This document shows positions 55,180-64,000 of a stretch of 64,000 bases of DNA, piece by piece. Position 1 is the stretch's first letter, and each line of letters starts with the position of its first letter. The notes beneath the pieces were generated by a model. It saw nothing but the letters and a program-made list of their open reading frames with translations. It had not been told where the DNA came from and searched no databases. A program made the position numbers and the translations under genes. Source of the stretch: Rhodocollybia butyracea. Its lineage: Eukaryota > Basidiomycota > Agaricomycetes > Agaricales > Omphalotaceae. Where the stretch lies: positions 91,420-155,419 of the forward strand of contig JADNRY010000150.1 in assembly GCA_015501585.1 (NCBI GenBank), written 5' to 3'.

Positions 55180-57623
55180 CTACACCTTTGCTGAACGAAA
55201 ACTTTTGAAAACCCCCTTCAATCTACTTCCTTCCCTTCTGCCTTTTCTCCATGGATGCGAGCTTGTTTCTCGTGTCAAGTGCTCATGAGTATCTGACTCA
55301 ATGGTCCCATTGGCTACCTCATTCAACAACGTACTCCAAATATAATTAGCACTCACCCGGTCCCCAGGTTTCTGGGACCAGCAGAGTTTGATAAGTGACC
55401 AAATGTCATCCGGACACCAAACACCTTCAGGTCTTCCAGGCCGCAGTCCATTCACAATAGCAAACATGACTGCAATATCTGTAGGTTTTTCCGAAAATGG
55501 GACATTGCACGACAGAATCTAAAAAATCTTGTCAACCACATTCATATCAACAGATGAATGATAGTCAAAACCTCAACAACTGTACACGCAAATGCATATA
55601 CATCCCTAGGACGCTGATCCCGGGACAAGGGTTTCTTAGCCTGCTCGCCAGTATGTATTAGCTCGGGGGCCATCCAGCGAATAGCTCCTCGCGTGCCATG
55701 ACCAGTCGTGGTCAGCAATCCTGTCGATTCCGACGCAATGGCGAGTCCAAAATCTGCCAAACAACAGTGTCCGTCGTCGTTCATTAGGATATTCGCCTGA
55801 ACACCTGCCAGCTGAACAACTCGTGATGAAATCAAAAGAAAAACAACGCACTCCGCGTACGTCGCCGTGAACAACAGGCGGTTTTAAAGAATGTAGATAA
55901 TTGAGGCCATCAGCGATCTCCATTATCTATGGGAAGTTCAAGTTGTATTTGAGACAATAGACGAGGCGGCACTGGCACGTACCACGGATCGTCTGCCGTG
56001 ATCAGGATGATTTTTCAGATACGTCACTATATCACCGTTGGACATCCATGGAGACACTAGGCAGAACCCAAATAAAGTTGTGTTGACACCAAAGAATGGA
56101 AGAATATTTGGGTGGCGTAATTGACGCCATAGTAAGGCTTCATTACAGAAATCCTTCCGGACGTTGCACATGTTATCAGTAGATCGCAAAGGAATGACCG
56201 CAAACTTACCGATCCCACCTTCTTGCGAGTCGACTCATCACTTTCCAAGTACGTACACAAAACCTTCAAACATATAGCCTGCTCGCCTATTTTCCCTTTC
56301 CATATGTCCTTGAATGTACTGTAAGCGAACAAAAAAAATTAATTCTTTATAAGGGTGCACTTACTGCAAAGCCCCCTCCACGGATAGGATGTGGATGCTC
56401 CCGTTGGATATTGACCAGGAAAAGAGAAGGAGGGAGGACATTGAAGGCTCTAGATAATTTTCGGATACAGGCCATACACAAACTTCTGCATTTTTCATCA
56501 GTATTTGCCCAATCATCAAGTTCCTACGGTCGGGAATGATCAGCCCAACTCTGATCGACGATTTGAACATTAAAGCACACCAACTGTAGGAGTTCCATAA
56601 CACACGGAATCCAAAGGCGATGTACTTGCATTAGTGTCCACACTGGGTCGGGAAATGCCATACAGAGCGCAGGTTGACGCTGGATGTTACTTCAGAAGTA
56701 GCGAGCTTAGATTCAATAGCTGCCGGAACAATTTGGGAATCCCCCGAGGCTCCTGATGATATGATCACGAAAATAATATGTCCCTTCTCAGTATGGAGCA
56801 CCGGGAGTACATTAGTAGGTGGGGACCTCAATCGAAATACAGAGGGAAGGCCTTCGACCAGGTGGGACTTGAGAAAAAAAACTCTCAGGTAGACTTTGTA
56901 GAAGGCGGACTGTGTCGAAGCTATGAATTCATAATCGGTAAATTGGAAACCCCAAAAAGAGTAATGGACATATCTGCCCTCCCACCATTTATCGACGGTG
57001 TTCATGATCAACTTATGGTCCTCTACGCCCACCTGCCACTCAATATCCCTAAGGTATTCTTCGACTTCAAGATTACCAAGTTTCGGCCGTGATTCTGCCT
57101 ACAAGTCGCAGCTATATTCATCATCCTCACGTTGAGGTAGAGAGGCTTGATCCTGAATAAAGTCAAGGAACGAAGACTTTCCGGATGAGCTATACGCCAG
57201 ACTCGGTAATATTGCCGGTTTGGCAGACAAGGACGAGCTCCTGGACGAAGCCCGACCCTTCCCTTTCTGGCTTTTTGTACTAGACAGATCTCGTGATTGA
57301 GCGCGACTAATGCGGGCTAGTAGTAATCCAAATTCACCATCGCTTGGATGCTCCCCCAGAGTAAGAGTAGGACTGGGCTCAAAAGCAATGAACGGATGAT
57401 TCGAGAGTAGGAGAAGGGGGACAGCCAGCGAAAATAGAGGAACTACGCCATGCCCAGAGGTGTTATCCGTGATAGAGCTGACAGGAGGGTTTACCGAAGG
57501 TCCTACATCCTGTGTCAGGGCCAAGTTCTCGGCCCATATTGGCCAAGATAACCACTGGTTTTCATCGTTACTGTCGAGCTCATGGGCTTGGTGACTATTT
57601 CTTGGCAAATTAGGGGGAGACAT
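55180..57623 (-). CDS. TKL-like protein kinase, tandem copy 2
   Basis: ATG 57623 begins MSPPNLPRNSHQAHELDSND. The architecture equals copy 1: a Ser/Pro-rich N-terminus, GVEDHKLIMNTVDKWWEGRY, the central domain RSPPTNVLPVLHTEKGHIIF, then the kinase with GGGFA|DIWKG, AICLKVLCTYLES, LRHPNILPFFGVNTTLFGFC, VVHGDVRG, ANILMNDDGHCCLADFGLAI and WMAPELIHTGEQ, ending WCPDDIWSLIKLCWSQ. HGD and DFG are intact. The stretch WGFQFTDYEFIASTQSAF is open here, whereas copy 1 has a stop at the matching place, so copy 2 is the better template for the gene model. Regulatory inputs are unknown; lineage-expanded kinases of this type are common in mushrooms. Confidence 0.75.
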
Positions 57624-58093
57624 GGATGCCGCAGAACAAGTGTACAGATGAGAAATCAGCTCGATTGATCTAAGGCTGGGAGGGACGGTTGGATTACGCC
57701 CACAAGTTACAATACGACTCACCATATGAGCAACAACTTAGTGACGCAGTGTCCAGAGCCTATACAAGCATGAAGCTGTCCACCGATCCAATTCCGATCC
57801 GTTTCGGACATTTATCCATGGCCAGCCACGATATAAGTAGCACAACTAATGTTTCAGAATGGTTCTTTGATCAATCTACTTGACCTTTGACAGTCTGGAT
57901 CTGTCGAGGATAGTTTTGGGGGAAGATATGGAGATACATGGCGAAATGAAATGTGGTGGCAGATTCTAGACGAGACCAGAAGACTGGAATTGCTTGTAGG
58001 TGTCTAAATGTGTTCAGTCAAACAAGAGAATACAAATTTACAATTTTCAACATCTATAGGTTACAGTATACACGATATTCAATCGCCAGACCT
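57624..58093. other. Promoter of kinase 2 and 3' end of the peroxiredoxin gene
   Basis: No frame of interest. The sequence CCTTTAAAGCTTTGACAGAA at 58091 overlaps the peroxiredoxin stop and resembles CCTTTAAATCTTCGACAGAA at 54803 upstream of kinase 1, showing that the tandem unit reaches this point. Confidence 0.55.
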
Positions 58094-58924
58094 TTAAAGC
58101 TTTGACAGAACAGCCTCAGCACCTGACACAGTGACTTCCCTTCCGGGCTCAACCTGCACAAACAATGCAACGCGTGAGCAGCTCAACTATTGAAGAATGA
58201 TGAATATCACAAACATCAACATATTTGACGACAAGGTCATCAAGAATTAACGCATAACGCGCAGTACGCACACCAAGGCCTGCAGCAGAGAGGTCGAGGG
58301 TGAGACCGAGTGCTTTGGACCATTCGACGTTGGGATCGGAGAGAGTAAGGATCTACGAAGATCACGTTAGAATCGGAAAGTAGGTAGAGCCAACGTAGCG
58401 GTAATGAAGAAACAGTAATCAAAGTAATCACCTTGTCCTTCAATCCCTCGAATCGCCCCCATCCGCTCATCACAAAGGGATCGTTGGCAGCCACGACGGC
58501 AATCACATCAACACCCTTAGCCTTGAATTCGTCGTACTTTGCAATGTAGGGGGGAAGATGGTTGACATGGCAAGTTGGCTAAGAACTTTTATTAGGACGC
58601 GACAGCAATGATCAAGCGAAGACATCATGTACTGACCGTGAATGCGCCGGGGACAGCAAAAACAACGACCTTCTTTCCCTTCCATTCCTTATTTATGTTA
58701 AGTTTTGTCGCTACAAAGCCACTGGTCAGATATCTTGGTGTATTCTACGAAAGGTGTACTTACGAACACCGCAAGCAGTCTAAGGCAACGCAGGACAATC
58801 AGCCACTAAGTATAACAACGAAGCGAGGAAAGGTACGGACGTGGCTGTCGAGTTCCGGGGTATAGGCAACATAACTGAAAGTTCCATCCGGAATAGTGTC
58901 GCCTACTTTGATTGTGGGAGCCAT
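58094..58924 (-). CDS. Type-2 peroxiredoxin (Prx5/Ahp1-like)
   Basis: ATG 58924 starts [19 protein letters not shown]. About six exons with short GT-AG introns give roughly 170 residues, the standard size. Landmarks: [20 protein letters not shown], an intron, then [20 protein letters not shown] with the peroxidatic Cys in P-T-x2-PxC form (T-C here, codon about 58570-58572), [60 protein letters not shown], and [11 protein letters not shown] at the stop. These enzymes reduce hydroperoxides using thioredoxin or glutathione. There is no targeting extension, so cytosolic is most likely. Gene appears intact. Confidence 0.88.
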
Positions 58925-59533
58925 AGTAAAAGATGGACGACAGAGAGAAAAAGTTCAAACTTTATAAAGCATCGATATCGCGATCGGTAGCATACACGTG
59001 ATACACGTGACCTCACAGTGCGCTGACAAGTGACTTACCAAAGTGCTGACAAGCTGCTGATACACGCGTATATAGGTTTACGGGGCGTCGATCCCACAGC
59101 ATGAATTTCATTCTCGAGTTCACCTGGGGTTGCTCACATCCGCGGTACACGAGGGCAATACACCTCCTTACACATGTACGCTGACCTGTCCTCATGATAT
59201 CTGCTTCAATTGGTTGGAAATGTGATCCAGAGCCAGCGCTCCTCCAAAGGCGCTGAGGTAATGCTGAACCTCCCAGTCGCAGAACGTTTGAGAGGACATT
59301 TCTCTCTTCAAACCTCGTAATAAATACGATAAAATAAGTAGCTACATAAATAATATTAAAGAATGATAACCTAGAGATGTTCGAATCACCAGGGAAAAAA
59401 AGAAAAGACTATTGTACCCAAACCGCCTACGGCGAAAAAAAACATCGCCTTTCAAACCCGAATGCAAACTACTTTCCTGTGTCACAGCGTCCCTGCCCAT
59501 GTCCTCAAATCCATCTCCTTTCTGGTACGATCG
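58925..59533. other. Intergenic between peroxiredoxin and MAPKK genes
   Basis: Holds the peroxiredoxin promoter and the MAPKK 3' end. No gene seen. CATACACGTGATACACGTGAC near 58990-59012 contains two CACGTG E-box hexamers 10 bp apart, which could bind a bHLH regulator. Confidence 0.5.
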
Positions 59534-61562
59534 TTATCCATCCCAACTCGTCCCTAACAGTTCCCTCGGATTCAGCCTGGCAACGGGGTCCTTCTTGAGG
59601 CAGTTCCCGACAAATTCGTCTGCTTCGGTGGCTGTTCAAGGGGGGAAATCAACAACGAGTAGCATCAGATAAGAAGGAATATGCGGACCGAAACTCAGTG
59701 AATGTTGAACCGAGGGTGTGATAAGTGTCGGTGGCGGTTCTTGTACAATATGGTGCATGAGCTCAAGGATCGATAACGAGCCCACGCCTGTGTGCACGGA
59801 GATACGCCGGGATTTCCGTGAACTTGCTCGTTTGGAGAGGGCAGATGGGAGGGTGGCTGAAGATACTGAACCTAAGACAGTGAAGGCAATAAGCATCAGT
59901 TCCACGTCTTCAAGAGGCATTGTGACCGAGGAAACCCACCTGACTTCAACGGACTTTCGCCTTCATCCGTATCGGAAAACGGAAAACATCCATGTGCGAG
60001 CTCGATGAGAGTGACTCCGAGACTCCATACGTCAGACTTGACAGTGTAGTCGGAGCCTAGAATACGTTCGGGCTGGTTGGGTGAAACGCACATTAGGTTA
60101 GTTGAAAAAGGACACGATGAAATTAGAGACAGCTTACGCTCATATACACACTGGTCCCCACGAACGTTTTCGCCACACTGTTCTCCAGCTCTCCGCTGAC
60201 GCCAAAATCACACAGCTTGACTTGACCTGTAGGGCACGTCGATGAGAAGATCCTTTGAGAAAAAAGTCGAAAACTTACCCTCCGAATTCAACAAAATGTT
60301 ACTGGGCTTGATATCCCGATGTAAAACACCCATGTCCTCGTATAAATAGACCAATCCTCCCAGTACACATCTCGCGACCTGTCTCACAATGCCAATCGGT
60401 ATAGGTCCCGGTACCTGTTCCGTGTCCCCCGAATCCCAGGTATTCGCCCTGAGCAAGGAGGATTCTGGGTCCTTTCAGCTTTATTTTCCGGCCGATATTC
60501 TTATAAATCGACTCGAAAGATCCTCTGTCCATAAACTCCATACATATACAGATGTTAGGCTCGGAGAGGAAGGCACCAAACGAGGACACGATGTATGGTG
60601 ATGAACATGCGTGCATAATGTGCAGCTCGCGGAGAATTTGCTTCCTGATGGTGGGTTTCGCGTCGATAAGGACAATCTGAAATTCAAGTTGGGTTAGATG
60701 GATATCAACTGGTAACATATCTAGCTATACCTTCTTCGCCATTACAATCCCACTCGGGACGTGTTCAACCTTCATTACAGAGCCACCATTTCCCATGCCC
60801 AGCTCCGCAAGATCTTTCAGATCGCTTTCCTGCAGCGGATCCGTGATCAAGCGAATATCTTGCTTCGCTTTGCAGTGATAGTCGGAGCCCATAGCCGACG
60901 TCACGGCTGTCGACGATGAAACATCACTGCGATCTGATGCGAGCCCACTACTTCCCAAAGTCGAAGAAGACGACGATGAAGACGACGTTAGGCCGGTGGC
61001 TGGTATTCCAGTACCGGGATTAGGTCTCCTCACATTCTCACTCTTCCTCATCTCCTCCAACGCCGTGGTTAACGCAGCCTGAAGACTCAATCTCTGGGTC
61101 GTGGAGCTTTCTGGAGTCATCAGCACACTAGCTGATATAGGCGGTAAGCCCGAGCCGAGACCGACAGCACCGCGACCAAATGGACCATAGTTTGAGATAC
61201 CCAGGCCAGAATTAAAGGGCTGTGCATTCTGGACGTTGACGGATAGTGACATTGGTACACGTCGCGGTGTAGGGGCATTGCGTGAAGGAACAGGAGTAGT
61301 GATAAAGGAGGCAGAGGAGGCAATGCCCAGTTGGAGGTGGGCCTGGAGTTGGGTACAGATATGAAGCTGGGTTTGGTAGCTGGAGATTAAAGTTGCGCTT
61401 TTTACTGAACGAGTTGGGAACAGTAGTAGGCGGCGTTGGAAGGGCGGGTCGAGAACTAATCGACACTCGAGTTGGAGGAGGAGGCGTAGACGGAGGTACC
61501 GAGCTTTGCTGGAGAGATGAAGGTAAAGTGGGCGGGGTGGGTAATGCGCGCGGCATCTTCAA
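59534..61562 (-). CDS. MAP kinase kinase, Ste7/Fuz7 (MEK) type
   Basis: The minus strand opens [20 protein letters not shown] (61562), then a Pro/Ser-rich N-terminus and, in another frame, [18 protein letters not shown] and [20 protein letters not shown]. The kinase domain reads [22 protein letters not shown] (ATP Lys), [123 protein letters not shown] and [20 protein letters not shown]. The activation loop has the S-x-A-x-T phosphosites of MAPKKs. The [13 protein letters not shown] segment is typical of the pheromone-pathway kinase (Ste7/Fuz7). Two frame problems are seen: the N-terminal junction near 61340-61430, and after NIG near 60490, where about 95 nt without a GT donor separate two frames. 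Confidence 0.8.
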
Positions 61563-63010
61563 GTAGTGAACGTTCTCAACAAAGTGACCTGGGTGTTATA
61601 AGGTGTGATCGTCCAAAAGTCTGAATTGACCTGATACTCACCTGTCAATACCGTCCCTGCACCGGAGAGGATCCGGCAGAGAGAATTTCCTTGACAATGA
61701 GTCCCAGTGTTGAGAAACTTGAGAATCCGCGGCAAATGAAACATAAAGGAGGGCTGGGTGTGTTCTAGTGTGTTACGGATATCTTCGAAGCAGTGCAAAG
61801 TTGAAAGTAAGGATTTGAAAATCGGGCCATTTCGTCCTGGTACACGGAAAGTTCAAACTTCACCAGATTTCACCAGACTTCACCCAGCCAATAGAAGAAG
61901 CCAGTTTTGGAGGCATGGCGGCTCATAGCGGCTAATGGGACCTCAAATTTCCTTGACGCGGCATGACCAGGCCCAGGCGTTACCCCGCCCTTGATGCATG
62001 CAGCCACGTTTCAGCTCGAGTTTCGGTCAAGCCAGCGCCCCTTCGGCTACAAAAGAATCTGAAAAGATGACATCAGTTACTCCAACTTTGTGTAATTTGC
62101 ACCCTTGTGCACCACAGATTGTCGAAGCTTTGAAGGGCGAAACAGGGCGAAACTTGACGAAACATCTCGCGCACGGGTGATGGAAAAAATGAAGGAGGTA
62201 AGCGCCCATAAAGAAATCGATTAGATATCATCAGATCTAATCATGTAATACTCCTCAGTGTCATTCCATTCTCGGGCTTGCTTGGTGGGTAGTGCTAGTG
62301 AGTATCCAAGGTATCCAAGCATTAGGTACGTTTACCAAGCATTTACACTGACGCTGAACTTCCGAAAAAACGGCTTATCAGCAGATAAGCCAGATTAAAG
62401 CGTGGAAGTTGGCATCTACCGACTCGATAAGTACAGTGAGAAGCTGTCGCCTAAGTAGTCCATATAGGCTATGCGTGATTGACCGACAGAAAAAGGAGCT
62501 GGTTTACAGGTCGGCCACGGTCACTATAACGACTTGGATAGCGGTAAACAGGGATTAGATCACAACTCCGGAGTCCGAAGTGAGGGTCTAGATTAGAGGT
62601 ATGATAGGAGACACTGGTTTGCCTGTAAGTTAGGCTTTGCCCTGTGAGTGGGAGGTGCAGAAGGAAATAATACATTCGCTCAAACACGGAAGAGCCGAGT
62701 TGGAACGCTGCGAAACCGCTGAGAAGGGGAATACTTGAAGCACTTTTTGCACGCTGCCCCTACGAGTGCACGATACCCAAAGATGTGGGAGGATGTAGGT
62801 AGTGCTAATTTTTGTTTTCCGTACTAACTCGTTCTAATGACGATCTTTATCCTCATCCCGGTCAAACACCCGGCTTATGCCTCTTGAAGCTAGAGTGTGA
62901 AACTGTATTCTCTGTTGTCTTGTTATCAGATGTGGTGATTTAGAGTCGTATGCGCATAAGTATACTGACAAACGCTCATGGCTTCACAATAATAATGTGT
63001 TCTGCCCGGC

Positions 63011-63058
63011 GTTCAGATCTTGGACCGCGCCGAGTAATTGACTTCCTTCCTTCCTTCC
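63011..63058. repeat. Dispersed ~48-bp repeat, copy 2
   Basis: GTTCAGATCTTGGACCGCGC continues CGAGTAATTGACTTCCTTCC and further TTCC units; matches 31938-31985 and 63673-63720. Confidence 0.65.
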
Positions 63059-63672
63059 CCAGGCACTTAGCTTGGTGACGGTCAATTAACCGAGGCGTTC
63101 AATCCCTTTTGAATTCCCTGTTTAGAATTTAGAGCGTTGGATTGATTGTCATCATAGTAAAGCTATATACAACGACATTCTTGGCTATTGAACGCGGTAC
63201 CAGTATCTGTGTGTAATCACACCTTCAAAATTCGACCTTTACTTACATTCCTTGAATCCACACAATCAAACAATAACCAACCACATTGACTTCCCGACTC
63301 CCTTCTCGTGGATCTTTCCTGTATTAATTCCAAATCGTATGTCCCTCGGCTAGACAGCTGCTGAGATGCAATGTTTCTATCTGGAGAAATGCTCGGGAAT
63401 CGGAAGTGCTTTTTGGAGCGCCCAGCAGAGCCCCAGTAATATCAGTCTCGGGCTTTCCTTGATTGTATGTGTACTAGCTGGGGCTATTACGCTGGGCCTA
63501 TTACTTAAATTACGCCCTAAAATATGTTTGAATGTTCCTTAGTCAACGCCATAGCGAAGTTCATGTTGCACAGGTACTCAGAAGTACTCCCAGGTACTTA
63601 CTCTCTCTTCTGTGATACATGCATGTATTCCTGTGACGACCTCATGCAAGCAGGTCTGCTTCGAAGATCCGG

Positions 63673-63720
63673 CCTTCAGACTTTGGACCGCGCCAAATAA
63701 TTCCCTTCATCCTTCCTTCC
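63673..63720. repeat. Dispersed ~48-bp repeat, copy 3
   Basis: CCTTCAGACTTTGGACCGCG continues CCAAATAATTCCCTTCATCC and TTCCTTCC; 662 bp after copy 2, same orientation. Confidence 0.6.
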
Positions 63721-64000
63721 ATATCCCTCCGGCACTATCCGTATCCACAAGCCAACTTACTGGTTAGTTCTTGAGATTACCTTCTCGTTATAATGGAAAA
63801 GTCAAAAACCGTGAATGCAGGCAGCGCATCCACAGGAACCGGTGAAATCAATTTCGATAGTCAAGGACTGAGCAAAAAACGAGATTATGCGTTCAGCTTC
63901 ACCGCCTGGCGGGAAGAATTCTACTTTAGACCATCTTTGTGAATTGAGAAATGAAGAAGGGAGGAGCCTGAGGATTTGGTTTGTTGTGCTCACTGGTTTC

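Larger units (their letters stand above)
61563..64000. other. No supportable gene to the window end
   Basis: Short frames only. The minus frame 63993-63802 (MSTTNQILRLLPSSFLNSQR) has no domain and reaches almost to the window edge, so it may be part of something outside. Two copies of the dispersed repeat lie here. Confidence 0.5.

Overview
The window looks like nuclear DNA of an Agaricomycete (mushroom-forming basidiomycete). The genes carry many short GT-AG introns of about 45-75 nt, and the families are typical of that class: an I66-type beta-trefoil protease inhibitor, a cyanovirin-N homology protein, a GH92 mannosidase, fungal HNH proteins, EF-hand/ZZ-finger proteins and TKL-like kinases. 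No rRNA, convincing tRNA or CRISPR array was seen. Everything here was read by eye from the sequence, so splice sites are predictions.

The left part (1-36 kb) is an accessory, repeat-built region. It holds a LINE-like relic on the minus strand (1-3287) whose endonuclease joins directly to RNase H with no reverse transcriptase between them, an F-box relic, a 371-bp near-perfect palindrome (5131-5501), and broken copies of a secreted-protein gene and an HNH gene (7.9-9.3 kb). An 8.0-kb Mutator-like element (10914-18910) has a perfect 9-bp target duplication and sits inside the first intron of a protease-inhibitor gene (10151-19086). The element carries remains of a GCM-finger/DDE transposase and of a second protein joining a USP-like deubiquitinase, a PHD finger and a Tudor/BAH-like segment. 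Further right are a five-exon small secreted protein gene with micro-exons (21139-21602) and its diverged paralogue (36180), the fuller HNH gene (22244-23640), a two-module cysteine-rich secreted protein (25188-25911), and a tandem duplication (about 28.1-31.0 and 31.7-34.2 kb) that gives one intact and one broken copy of a secreted DUF3472-like gene.

The right part (37-62 kb) is more gene-dense: an EF-hand/ZZ-finger protein (37152-39529), a possible small secreted peptide (40218-40379), a GH92 alpha-mannosidase with about 22 exons (42777-46353), an unidentified multi-exon gene (about 47.1-48.1 kb), a tandem cyanovirin-N protein with a long helical tail (49902-51383), two tandem paralogous protein kinases (51888-54316 and 55180-57623), a type-2 peroxiredoxin (58094-58924) and a Ste7/Fuz7-type MAP kinase kinase (59534-61562). 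The last 2.4 kb has no gene I can support, but holds two copies of a dispersed ~48-bp repeat also present near 31.9 kb.

There is no operon-like logic. The common thread of the left part is duplication and decay of genes for secreted or defence-type proteins among transposons. The right part mixes conserved signalling and metabolic genes with lectin and wall-degrading functions.
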